Below, one piece after another: positions 19,301-28,021 of a DNA stretch of 64,000 bases. The notes under the pieces were generated by a model. The model was not told where the DNA came from. It did no database searches and saw nothing but the letters and a program-made list of their open reading frames with translations. Source of the DNA: Pseudoalteromonas holothuriae. GTDB taxonomy: Bacteria; Pseudomonadota; Gammaproteobacteria; Enterobacterales; Alteromonadaceae. Made by a program: the position numbers and the translations under genes. The stretch spans positions 1 to 64,000 of the forward strand of contig NZ_CAMAPC010000005.1 of NCBI RefSeq assembly GCF_945859825.1, in the 5' to 3' direction. Each line of letters starts with the position of its first letter. Position 1 is the first letter of the stretch.

Positions 19301-21415
19301 ATTCATATCATTGACGCTGAAAATAGCTTCGCCATTATTGTTTAGCACATTCATGTCACTAGCAAAATCTACAGAGCTTGCAAACAACGTGTCAGCTCCT
19401 ACATGCAAAGGCTTTATGGGGTTAGCCTCAAACAGGCCTAATTTATCCATTTTGCTGGTGATAATAGGTGTAACCGCTTGACCATTAAAGTGACTTATCT
19501 CTACACCTGAGGCGTTGCTTGGATTACTTAATACAGCAAGCTTAGCGTTGCTTTCCCAGTTCGGTTGCTCATTATTTGAGGCAATATTAAGTTGGCTATA
19601 AACCTGCGCTGATCCGATATTCGCTTGTTGCGTGATCTCAACATTTGGCGCCGTTACAGTGCCTTTAACATTGACAGGCACTGGAGCCATCTCACTCCCC
19701 ACCTGAACACTTTGTTTTTTCACGCGCAGTAATGGATTTTCTTCGTAATCTTTTATCAACAGCGCAGATTCTTCTTCTGTTGCTGTTTTAATTACTAACT
19801 TACCACTTGGTATAGTACTTTGCTCACCAATGTTCACACCTTGTGAGATATGCGCACTTTGGCCATGTAAGGCAGTGTCTGTGCTAATATCAGCGCTTGC
19901 CGTAATATCTGTAAATTGTGCTGAGCCTTTAACCGTTAGCGTTGTATTGAGCAATGCGCCTGCGGCCGTATCTTGCTCTGTTATTCCAGTTTGAGTGTCA
20001 CCTACCCAAAGTTTATTGGTGGTGGTTTTTTGCGCAATGGTGGCGTGCGTATTCACCGTTAAGTCACTAACAGTCGTTGCACCTGCCACTAAATCTTGCG
20101 TTATGGTTGCCGAGTTTGCGCTAACGTGATTGCTCGTAGTGACATTCGTTGCCGTTATATCACTTTCCACGTGCAAGTCATCTTTAATGCTAGTCTTTTG
20201 ATAGACGGTCACTTTTGACTCGTTTTGCAATGGCGCATCACTTATCTTAATAAACTGTGCTGCACTGGTTCCTACATTCAGTAATGAAGTGTTAACGCTA
20301 CCTTGCACATCTAGCTTAGCCGAGGCGTTGGTTTTGCCAATCGCTAAGTTACCTTCAACCGCTAAACTTTTATCCACACTAGGCAGCGTTTCGCCGCCAA
20401 TAGCCATCGACTCAGAAACACTCACATTCCCTGCAAAGTGACTTTTATCTTGACCATTGAGCTTAACGTAATGTGCGTCTTGAATATCACCAAAAAGGGC
20501 ATCATCAGCGACATGAAAGCTGGCAGCAACCTCCGTTGTGCCCACGCCGACCTTACCTTCGGAGTTAATAAAAAATGGCGTTGTATCGTTGTTATAATCA
20601 TCAACTCGCAGTAATGCATCCATATCGCTACTGCTTTTAGATATATGTAGTTTAGCCTGTGTACTTTGCGCATCTATGCCAACACCTAATGTGTCACGCG
20701 CTTCAACATGCTCGGTAAATACCGCATTTTGGCCTGCAAGCATACCGTTAAGCGTCGCTGTACCTGCAACCACCAAGGTATTTGCACTGGCATTGGCAAG
20801 TGTTGATGATGCTGATGCTGCTAAATGTGCAGTATTAGTTGTGTCTGTCACATAAAGTGATTGCGCAAGGTGCGCCTCACCCGATACCGTCACTTTAGGA
20901 TTATTATTTTCATCAAGCTCAGCGCGCAAAATTTCTGCATCGCTATTTTTAACCAGCAATGCATCCGCATTGAGTTGTGCGGTATCTACTTGCTCGGTCG
21001 CATTGAGCGTATTTGCTTGTACCGTGCCCGCAATTTGTAATTTCTCATCCGTTTTAGAAAGCAAAAACACGCCATCAAATACTTGCATGCTGTCGCTATT
21101 TAAATTCAACGTTTGCGCTTGGCCATTTGTCATACTTAATTCATCAGCAGATAAATTAAGTTGCTCATCCGTGTGTATGTCTGAGCGCACAGTAACAGGT
21201 GCCGATATGTCTAACTCGCTTTGACCATCAACTTCAACAACTTGAATAGGGTCATCGACCTGATTAAAGCCTGAGCGGATCATGGCTTCAAAATCATCCC
21301 CCGTCGGGGTTTTTAAATCATCAAATTTATCTATTAACGATTGTCGACTTTCTTTTTCGACCACGGTGGTTGATTGTGCAGAATGCGCAGCTTCTTGCTC
21401 GTTAAATGTGTTCAT
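16397..21415 (-). CDS. Giant eCIS tail fibre with beta-helix tip
   Basis: A 1672-residue fibre in the Afp13/Pvc13 position, between the second baseplate protein and the tape measure. Residues 27-50 carry an N-terminal motif (FDDLKTPTGDDFEAMI) also found in the two fibre or collar proteins of the second operon. Residues about 60-1470 are a long run of short beta repeats with recurring VGVGT, LNVSG and AxLxV motifs, typical of trimeric fibre shafts. The last 200 residues resemble a right-handed beta-helix, with repeated GGAIYGES and GGGVFG turns. The tip probably decides the target cell. The DNA is rich in imperfect repeats, so length may vary between strains. Confidence 0.82.
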   Translation of the reverse strand: MNTFNEQEAAHSAQSTTVVEKESRQSLIDKFDDLKTPTGDDFEAMIRSGFNQVDDPIQVVEVDGQSELDISAPVTVRSDIHTDEQLNLSADELSMTNGQAQTLNLNSDSMQVFDGVFLLSKTDEKLQIAGTVQANTLNATEQVDTAQLNADALLVKNSDAEILRAELDENNNPKVTVSGEAHLAQSLYVTDTTNTAHLAASASSTLANASANTLVVAGTATLNGMLAGQNAVFTEHVEARDTLGVGIDAQSTQAKLHISKSSSDMDALLRVDDYNNDTTPFFINSEGKVGVGTTEVAASFHVADDALFGDIQDAHYVKLNGQDKSHFAGNVSVSESMAIGGETLPSVDKSLAVEGNLAIGKTNASAKLDVQGSVNTSLLNVGTSAAQFIKISDAPLQNESKVTVYQKTSIKDDLHVESDITATNVTTSNHVSANSATITQDLVAGATTVSDLTVNTHATIAQKTTTNKLWVGDTQTGITEQDTAAGALLNTTLTVKGSAQFTDITASADISTDTALHGQSAHISQGVNIGEQSTIPSGKLVIKTATEEESALLIKDYEENPLLRVKKQSVQVGSEMAPVPVNVKGTVTAPNVEITQQANIGSAQVYSQLNIASNNEQPNWESNAKLAVLSNPSNASGVEISHFNGQAVTPIITSKMDKLGLFEANPIKPLHVGADTLFASSVDFASDMNVLNNNGEAIFSVNDMNVTVGSSNFATPFNVHGDADIFGNTDVHGQLTVSIDGNPLLSTTNSQVNITQLGEQAAVKVQRGTTNSATYIAAGQLAINQPLPESDVNFALTGQACVAGQVQIMGEEFVGEEFALEVQGDTKLSKKLTVAGAGQIDDGLSISVTNNSAQLPKDALFVQGSSNLSGTLSVTDTVDFYNNLTVTDGIATFTGPLNANGSTTVDNTLTVNGRASAMGGLIVAQTETDNALLVEGLAQFDTHVEIDGDLNLSDKPAQARVHIQEQGKRGLYIERQGGQTGLVFNDGRLGVGVERPDYALDVAEDSQFRKDVEIKGRLEIDESLHVDEYASFRSNINVHGNSELAGEARFGLPFSSVSDEAPIGMPAGIAQVAIDQNHFAKAFAVYHQGEKPVVIEDGKLGVQTDSPREALDVAGNALIQGDIILNGKLRGSGRVECFDGAKIFGDVELRSDLTVNDDVHLKDTLLVEGQATFNRHVEVKSDSTFQDSVRLNDELSVHKHTSLRDTLTVAKQTTLQGGLNIEGLEVGSQVTITPASTFNNAVTVHGQVNLHSPLHTESNIAAPSLSVSGEHVIHVESNTASAPLSIQANSTDALHITPEGHVGVGTQTPECKLDIEGDVRVRNTLTIDSGLTFAEDASIQSDCKVSGAFSATTMQLGDTQLVGSISTDVELGGEMSSNEVLATQAAIKAYVDAHCWSWTESNKVLLIQNQQEFDDVMSREILCNVTILLLPHTSHPQMNRAYKLKQQVRIGSNVSIIGFNERETRIVKEHAGCRFLIHGQSDAMVKSVEMRGFTFDGSLLNGGLFEGNGGAFHLRYVQSAKLNCVIENHHVSGDGGAIYGESEVSAVEAGNIKHCSATRQGGGVFGVKESTLNVSLCRAESGAGVAYCDDSQVVARTNTAVLYGGGAYKCQNLMAQGYWRGNRAESEVGHHIYSAGCDTSHDEHTHQDYWWHGLYIDGPVMCGAQPWRNDHI

Positions 21416-21429
21416 TAGTTATTCCTTGA

Positions 21430-24153
21430 TTAAATACGATTTGGCTTGCTGTGGGCAACGATAAACTTAGACTGCTCAGTTGAGCGGGAATTAATGGTTG
21501 AAATAGACACCGGATACAAAGGCTTTAGATAGGCCAGTGGCGAGTACCCAATTGTCAGCCTTTTATCTTGTTGGACATGGTCAGAAATACTGGGGCGACA
21601 AATTTCATCAATATAATGTTGAGCACTGAGGTAAAAAATATCGTCTGCGCTAAAGTCAGTGGGAAAATACGTAACATACGCATCAATATTGGTGTTAACA
21701 CTACGATAAATATCACTACTGGTTTGACCATCAATAACAAACTCATCCACAGAGTCATCATCGCAATACACCAATAAAATCTCGACCATGGTCTCTTTTA
21801 CTTCATCCCACAGGCCCAGTTTGTCTGCTTGGTGGGTAAGAATAACCGTTGACAGAGGCCATATCGGTCCGGAGTTAGGCTCTAACGGTATATGCGATGT
21901 AAAAAACTGACCTAACAATTTACTTAGCTGCTGTTCAATTGCAGTTACGGATGCATTTGAAAGTTCAAAACGCTCGCGTTGGGTTTGCGAAAAGTAGTTA
22001 AGCCAACCATAGTAAAGGCGCTCAAATAAGCTCATGGTTTCTCTATCTAGCCATAGGCAGTGAACAGGCATATGCAAAGGAGTCAACTCACGAATTTTAC
22101 GCTCGGCAAATTGTCGAAACTCAACGCAGGCAAACCGAGTTGTCCAATCTGGCAGCACAAAATACAGACTATTACTCAATTGTGCGCGCTCCAAAGCACT
22201 AAAATACTCACTTTGCAGCAAACTGCCTTCCACCAGATAAAAGCTTTCGCGGTTATGTGTTGCCAGCGGCATATGGGCAGGATGAGATAAGCCAAGGCGG
22301 CGCATAATTCCTTTAGCCATTGCACTACATTGACTTAGCTGCACATCGGCTGATAAATAATCATAACCACGGCACCGGTTTTGTCCTAGGTGGCTAATCT
22401 CACTGAGTAAACGACATTTATCTATGTATTGACGCAGCAATACCAAACGTTCAAGCAGTGGCTCGGCTGGGCTTGGATCGGCCTCATTACTTAAGCTTGG
22501 CGCGTAAAACGAAAATACCGCTTGGTATTTTAATAAATTGCTATCGACCGAGCGCTCGGCAAAACGTGCTAGTAAATGATCAACACTGTGATTTAACCGA
22601 GTTAACTGCGCAATAGAAAAGTCATTTTCAAGGCTTCGCTGCATTCCTCTTTGCCAATACGATAATGCATCGGTATTGAGCAGATGCTCAATACCACTGA
22701 TATTCGTCAATGCCTGACTCAATTGCGAGTGTGGCAAGGCGCATGCCTGTTGCCAAAACAAGTCAACCTGCTGAGAATTGAGCGATTCACTGGCTAACAT
22801 GCTATCTAGTAGCTTTCCTAATCCTTCAAATAATGAGGTAGGTGGGAGCGATAAAATATCTGGTAAAACATCCAACTGCTTGTGTTGATCCGCCAGTATT
22901 TGATCAAATAACTGTAAATACCCCTTAAATTGCATTAATTGTGCTTTTTGCGCACTGTCTATATCTGCATCTAATGTTTGCTCGCCAACCGCAAATACTT
23001 GTGGCAGTTCATGTTGTAATGAACGATAGTCACTCAGAGCCAAATATTGTGCTGACTCAAACTTGGGTAACATCACTGAACTAGTCAGCTCTGGCGGGTG
23101 GTTTAGTACCTGCAATCCTTGACGTATGGCGGCTTTATCTTGCTCTGTCAGTTGATAAGACTGCCCATCAATCAGCAAGCTTAAATCATCAAAGAAGTGT
23201 TCTTCATCAAAGCCTAATTGCGCAATATTTACTCTCTGCGCGCTGTCATCGCTACCAAATTGAATTTGCCAAAACTCGTAGCCGTCTTGCGCATTGTAAT
23301 TACCATCGGCACTATCTTGCTGGCTTGAAAATCGAAACGCATTTACTCGCTCAATGCTTTCATGGCCGTGTAATACACTTAAAATGTTTGAGCTAAACAA
23401 ACTGACGCTATAGGCTGACTTGTGCAAGTCTTCATCCAACACAAACCCATGTTGTAATTTGGGCCCTTGATAAATTTGCCCAATACTCATACCTTGGCGT
23501 AACAGTTGCTGCGCTGAATACTTAGGTATGTCAGGTGAAATCTCGCGGCCAATTAGTATGTATAGCTCTGTTAATAAGGCGACTAAATTGTCAACATGCT
23601 GCAATGATAAGGTCATGCCAACAGTCACTTTACTGATATCATAAAATGTAATATCACCAAGCCTGTGGTTAACACATCGCGCTAAGCTAAATGCTTGATT
23701 AACTAACGCCGTTACGTTTGTTTTTTTGTCATCATCAGGCGCATATAGCAACACCTGAAAATCTAAAATGGTGGTGCTTGAGCCTGCAACTTGATGCGAC
23801 ATCACATGCACATTTTTAACATCGAGTAAGTCTAAAATAAGACGCCGATAGTCATCCTCTGTCACACAGTGACTAAACAGCACTTGCTCGGGTTCGTAAA
23901 ATTTAACACTGCCCTCGCTGTGCGGCTGTGCTAATAGTTCAGGGACTGGATAGTCCAGTTTATAACTGAGATCAGACAACACATACACTAACACTTCTAA
24001 TACCGTTACACCTGGGTCAAAACGGTTGTGATCGGTCCAAGTTAAGGGGGCAAATTGTTGTATTTTGGTCATGCCTTGCTGACGCAGCTTCTCTAAATTT
24101 TGCCCCGTATTACTAGGCGCAGCATTTGAGATCTGCAAAGCTTGATTGTCCAT
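21430..24153 (-). CDS. eCIS baseplate component (Afp12/Pvc12-like)
   Basis: A 907-residue protein whose N-terminal stretch (FDPGVTVLEVLVYVLSDLSY, near residues 45-64) matches the conserved entry of the large eCIS baseplate wedge proteins, where a DPGVTLLE-type motif is typical. It sits directly after the gp6/J-like gene and 14 nt before the fibre gene, the Afp11-Afp12-Afp13 order. In related particles these proteins form the wedge around the central spike and hold the fibres. No enzyme motif was seen. The assignment rests on motif, size and position. Confidence 0.78.
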   Translation of the reverse strand: MDNQALQISNAAPSNTGQNLEKLRQQGMTKIQQFAPLTWTDHNRFDPGVTVLEVLVYVLSDLSYKLDYPVPELLAQPHSEGSVKFYEPEQVLFSHCVTEDDYRRLILDLLDVKNVHVMSHQVAGSSTTILDFQVLLYAPDDDKKTNVTALVNQAFSLARCVNHRLGDITFYDISKVTVGMTLSLQHVDNLVALLTELYILIGREISPDIPKYSAQQLLRQGMSIGQIYQGPKLQHGFVLDEDLHKSAYSVSLFSSNILSVLHGHESIERVNAFRFSSQQDSADGNYNAQDGYEFWQIQFGSDDSAQRVNIAQLGFDEEHFFDDLSLLIDGQSYQLTEQDKAAIRQGLQVLNHPPELTSSVMLPKFESAQYLALSDYRSLQHELPQVFAVGEQTLDADIDSAQKAQLMQFKGYLQLFDQILADQHKQLDVLPDILSLPPTSLFEGLGKLLDSMLASESLNSQQVDLFWQQACALPHSQLSQALTNISGIEHLLNTDALSYWQRGMQRSLENDFSIAQLTRLNHSVDHLLARFAERSVDSNLLKYQAVFSFYAPSLSNEADPSPAEPLLERLVLLRQYIDKCRLLSEISHLGQNRCRGYDYLSADVQLSQCSAMAKGIMRRLGLSHPAHMPLATHNRESFYLVEGSLLQSEYFSALERAQLSNSLYFVLPDWTTRFACVEFRQFAERKIRELTPLHMPVHCLWLDRETMSLFERLYYGWLNYFSQTQRERFELSNASVTAIEQQLSKLLGQFFTSHIPLEPNSGPIWPLSTVILTHQADKLGLWDEVKETMVEILLVYCDDDSVDEFVIDGQTSSDIYRSVNTNIDAYVTYFPTDFSADDIFYLSAQHYIDEICRPSISDHVQQDKRLTIGYSPLAYLKPLYPVSISTINSRSTEQSKFIVAHSKPNRI

Positions 24154-24274
24154 AACATTCCTGAATTTGTGGTATGAATAATTACAAGACGCACGCCACC
24201 AACAACTGTGAAAAGTATTTTCAGTTATTTTTGAGCTTGCTCTTTTGATAATTAACTAAGTGAGGTGTACGGGC

Positions 24275-27200
24275 TTACTGAACAACAAAATCCAGTTCAA
24301 TCTCCCACTTGCCAATGCCTTCAAATACATCACCTAAAGTATTAGCAAGGGATATTTTATGATTGCGTGCTGGCACTAAAATATCGTGCGGGTTATCAGC
24401 GCTAATCACGCTGTATTGTTTTGCTGTTTGACCTTTTTTAGTGGCGCGAATGACTTGGATCATATCCACCGCAGGGTGGGTTTCTAATACTTGCGCAATG
24501 GGTGCTAAGTAAATAGTACGCTCTAGTGGCTTATCTAACTTATTCCATGGTGTCAGTGCATCCACAACCATATCATTGAGTTCAATAACGGTACTTTGAA
24601 TGTCGTATAACGGGTCAATTTTTACGATTAATTCGAGCTGCACTTCAACATAGTTGGGGTCATCAATTTCAACCGTTAAATTAGGCACAGACAACGCATT
24701 TACTTGCTCCCGAATTTGTCGTTTTAAATAACGTGGTACTTTAGGTTGTAGCACCGACACATCATGATTAAGCGGTACAACTACCAATGATAAACCAGAC
24801 GAATTAACCACAGGTCGCACTGAGTGCAACTGCGAGAAGGCCTGTAACACAAAATGTTCATAATCCCAGCCGCTAATTAATCGCTGACGATGATGCAAAC
24901 GCTCACTGATACGCCGGTCAAATTGCTCTGTCGTTTCTGCAACTTTGGCACCAAAGGAAGCAAACGGCTGCATTATTGTGTCAACACTTGGATTAGGCAG
25001 TACTAATTTGCTGATTGATTCACTGACTAGTGGCTGTTCAAAATGAGACGCATCATTACCTTGACTGGTTAGGCTAACCCTTATCCCTTGTGTGAATACA
25101 CCTTTAAGCTTGGAATAAATCGGGAAAGTCTGATTATCAAAGCTACTTGGTACTTCTGCACGGTTATGACTTAATTTTGCGCGTATCCACAATTTGCCAT
25201 CATGGTTAAATGAGCTACTTTGGCTCAACTTAGGTAAATAAAACACCACCAGGCCAGAGTCAAGCAAATCATAAGTGCTATCTCTGAGTACTCGCCCCTC
25301 CTCGGATCCACCTTGGGAATCTTCACGCTTAAAGCGGTGCCATGAACCCGCATTAAAATACTCCCAAACAAAAGCGGGGTTATCACCCATGTTGTAACCA
25401 TCAACGGGGTCAACCTGATAGTACATGCGAACCTGTCCCGGCGTACTCACTTGGCTAAGTGCCATATATAAATAACCAAACTCTTCTATTTTAGGTAATA
25501 AAGACAACAAACTTTGCTGGGTTAATTGCTCTGTTGGCCGCCCGACAGGCGCAATATGCTCAACATAAATAGCATTGCCCACCCTTTGTGCGGGTGAAGT
25601 AATACTTTCACTGTGATAACGCAAAGTTAAACTATCAAGTACAGGCGTATAGGGGGCATTTACCAGCACAGGATTATCTGAGCCAGCATTTTTATAGGCA
25701 AACAACTCAATGACTTTGGTGTAGTCTTTATGAGCAAAATCTTGTTCTGATAAAGCTAGAGTATAGTACTTAGGCCATTTACTGGCAGTCGGTTCATCAA
25801 GGGGTAATAACTGAAAATCACGCATTGAATTATTATCATTGTGCGTAAAAGTGAGTGTGTTAATCGCGATGTTATTATGTACATCAGGTAGGTTATCGTC
25901 GCCTTCATTATAAAATAGCTCAAGACTAATTTGCGCATCACTGCCTGCATCTGAGCGAGTGATATTTACCACCGTATCTGGCCAAGTTAAGCAATTACAA
26001 TCAGTTGAAAATAATGTATCCACCGATAAGGCAATGCCTTCGCAAGGTTGCTCAGCCCCACACAAGGCGCTGCTATCGAAATAGCGTTCATCCAAATTAT
26101 ACTGTTCACTGTAGTAATAACTGTATGCACGATAATAGTCATTAAAACTATTTGGTCTATCTAACCAAGCGAACTCTACACTGGCATGAGTAATATTTTT
26201 AGTCACTAGTTCGGGGTGAGTAAAGTGCACTTTGGAGGCTAATCTTGGCGCAATACCAAACGGCTCAAATGGTTTTGAAGTATCTAAATCTACCTCTGCA
26301 TTATTCGCAATCACGCCAGCTAAACCACTCACTTGCGTCGTTAAACTCATTTGCGTGATAGTAAAGCTATTAAAGCGTGCAAATACACTGGACTCATCGC
26401 TATATAGCTGTTGATAATGCTCACTTTTAAGCACCAAGGCAATAAACGGCAAGGCGTTATCTGCACCAATTGGCATACCCTCCAACGCCGTTATGGCAGG
26501 GAATAAATTATCGAAAGTGAGCTGCAGTTGTTGCTCAACAACATTTAACTGAGTCACGTCAACAGCCAATAACCCGTCACTGGTCGAGATGTAAAAATCA
26601 AACCAAGTTAACCAGTTTAGCAACTGTGCTTGCTCACCAAAATCTAAGCTGACGATACGTGTACCACCACTTAAGAATAAATCTTGGGAGGCAATTTTAA
26701 ACCCGACTTCAACCGTTGATGAGGTCAGCTCATCAAGTCCTTGTCCAAAAGTAGCTTCGCTTTGCTCAAGTAAAATATCTTGCTCACTATCAAGTAATAT
26801 CTGATGATTTAAACTAAGTTGCTCAGAGGACTTAATTTTATTCACGCTGGCAACATAATCCACCGCAGCCTTGTTAATCGTCACTACTTCATCCGTGCTG
26901 TAAACAAGGGGGGAGCCTTGAGTATCTTTACCACCATCAAATTGTGTGCCTGCGGGTAAAGTTAATGCATCAACATTATTCAGTGACACCACCACATGCG
27001 CACTATCCGCACTCGCGGGTAATGGTTTAAAACGCAGTATCTCATGATAAAAATGTTCTAAATGCCGTGCAACAAACTGATTAAACTGTGCATTACTGTG
27101 TTGCAATAAATCAATAAAAGTGAGTAACAGCGCCATGTCTGGACGGCTCGCTAACTGTTTAATCTGCTCATCGGCACTACCTTGTTGAACAAGCTGAGCA

Positions 27201-27460
27201 AGACCTGCTAGCTTTTGCGGTTCAGGCAGTAAATTTTCCCACGTACCACTGGCGGATAACGTACGCTCATCAATGTAGTTTACTTGTTTGGCCAGCACCG
27301 ATAAGTACTTTAACCAAGCTTCAACCGTACGTGGTTCGATGTTAAAAAAAGTGCGAGATAACGCTTTGATATGTCGCCCAAGTTGACTACGCCCCATTTC
27401 ACTTGGGTTAACCGTATTGAGCGTTGCAACGAAGGTGTTGTTATTAGACTTCACAGCCAT
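24275..27460 (-). CDS. eCIS baseplate protein, gp6/J-like (Afp11/Pvc11-like)
   Basis: A baseplate wedge protein of 1061 residues. The chosen ATG at 27460 has AAGG at good spacing, while an upstream start at 27520 would add 20 hydrophobic residues without a ribosome site. The C-terminal 250 residues show the phage baseplate J/gp47 pattern: a VRPVVNSSGLSLVVVP region and then repeated domains with VEVQLELIVKIDP and IYLAPIAQVLETHPAVDMI. The N-terminal half is large and specific to eCIS. It lies between gp25-like and Afp12-like genes as in Afp and PVC clusters. A 121-nt gap separates it from the next gene. Confidence 0.85.
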   Translation of the reverse strand: MAVKSNNNTFVATLNTVNPSEMGRSQLGRHIKALSRTFFNIEPRTVEAWLKYLSVLAKQVNYIDERTLSASGTWENLLPEPQKLAGLAQLVQQGSADEQIKQLASRPDMALLLTFIDLLQHSNAQFNQFVARHLEHFYHEILRFKPLPASADSAHVVVSLNNVDALTLPAGTQFDGGKDTQGSPLVYSTDEVVTINKAAVDYVASVNKIKSSEQLSLNHQILLDSEQDILLEQSEATFGQGLDELTSSTVEVGFKIASQDLFLSGGTRIVSLDFGEQAQLLNWLTWFDFYISTSDGLLAVDVTQLNVVEQQLQLTFDNLFPAITALEGMPIGADNALPFIALVLKSEHYQQLYSDESSVFARFNSFTITQMSLTTQVSGLAGVIANNAEVDLDTSKPFEPFGIAPRLASKVHFTHPELVTKNITHASVEFAWLDRPNSFNDYYRAYSYYYSEQYNLDERYFDSSALCGAEQPCEGIALSVDTLFSTDCNCLTWPDTVVNITRSDAGSDAQISLELFYNEGDDNLPDVHNNIAINTLTFTHNDNNSMRDFQLLPLDEPTASKWPKYYTLALSEQDFAHKDYTKVIELFAYKNAGSDNPVLVNAPYTPVLDSLTLRYHSESITSPAQRVGNAIYVEHIAPVGRPTEQLTQQSLLSLLPKIEEFGYLYMALSQVSTPGQVRMYYQVDPVDGYNMGDNPAFVWEYFNAGSWHRFKREDSQGGSEEGRVLRDSTYDLLDSGLVVFYLPKLSQSSSFNHDGKLWIRAKLSHNRAEVPSSFDNQTFPIYSKLKGVFTQGIRVSLTSQGNDASHFEQPLVSESISKLVLPNPSVDTIMQPFASFGAKVAETTEQFDRRISERLHHRQRLISGWDYEHFVLQAFSQLHSVRPVVNSSGLSLVVVPLNHDVSVLQPKVPRYLKRQIREQVNALSVPNLTVEIDDPNYVEVQLELIVKIDPLYDIQSTVIELNDMVVDALTPWNKLDKPLERTIYLAPIAQVLETHPAVDMIQVIRATKKGQTAKQYSVISADNPHDILVPARNHKISLANTLGDVFEGIGKWEIELDFVVQ

Positions 27461-27515
27461 GATAGTGCCTTGATAGATAAAAGGTTTAATAAGAGCAAAA
27501 CAAAGAATCAGCTTG

Positions 27516-27595
27516 CTCACAAAAAGGTGACTTAAATGAGTAACTAGACTGACTACTCACAAAAGATGGCTTAAGTGAGCAACTAAACTGACTGC
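27516..27595. repeat. Two tandem 40-bp repeats between the gp25-like and J-like genes
   Basis: The 40-bp unit starting CTCACAAAA at 27516 recurs at 27556 with about 80 percent identity. The second copy runs into the last codons and stop of the gp25-like gene, so the array seems to have arisen by duplication of that gene's 3' end. No function is evident. Confidence 0.6.
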
Positions 27596-27987
27596 TCAGT
27601 TAAGTAGAATGGAAACACCATATTGCTGCGGCTATTGGTTTGCCGCACGACGTAGTTCAGCTGAACTAGCAACACCCCGTCGTACAATTCACCGCTATCA
27701 AATTCGATGCTTTCTAGGGTGATACGCGGCTCATAATTGAGCAATACGGTAGCAATCTCCTGCCTTAGTTGCGCTAAACTTTGTTCATTTGCATCTGCAA
27801 ATGAGTAGCTGGCAAGACCAGAACCCACATCTGGCCACAAAGGTCGCTCTCCCACCAAAGTGTTTAAAGTTAGATGAATCGCTTGCTTGAGTAAGGTTTC
27901 ACCACTGTCCATAACGGGCCCTGAGGCTGGGTTTCTAAACTGCACGGGAAAACCCCAGCCAGTGCCTAGAAAAGCTTGATTTAACAT
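27583..27987 (-). CDS. gp25-like baseplate protein (Afp9/Pvc9-like)
   Basis: A 134-residue protein of the GPW/gp25 family. In T4 and R-type pyocin-like particles this protein joins the baseplate wedge to the sheath and starts sheath polymerisation. The family pattern is visible: GWGFPVQF near the N-terminus, ETLLKQAIHLTLNTLVGERPLWPD in the centre (about residues 30-55), and a C-terminal beta stretch that ends in YVVRQTNSRSNMVFPFYL. It lies between the spike and J-like genes, the usual eCIS order, although the small PAAR gene normally found here is missing. Confidence 0.88.
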   Translation of the reverse strand: MLNQAFLGTGWGFPVQFRNPASGPVMDSGETLLKQAIHLTLNTLVGERPLWPDVGSGLASYSFADANEQSLAQLRQEIATVLLNYEPRITLESIEFDSGELYDGVLLVQLNYVVRQTNSRSNMVFPFYLTEQSV

Positions 27988-28021
27988 TGCTGCTCCTTGT
28001 TTTGTTGATCTTAATTTGAGG

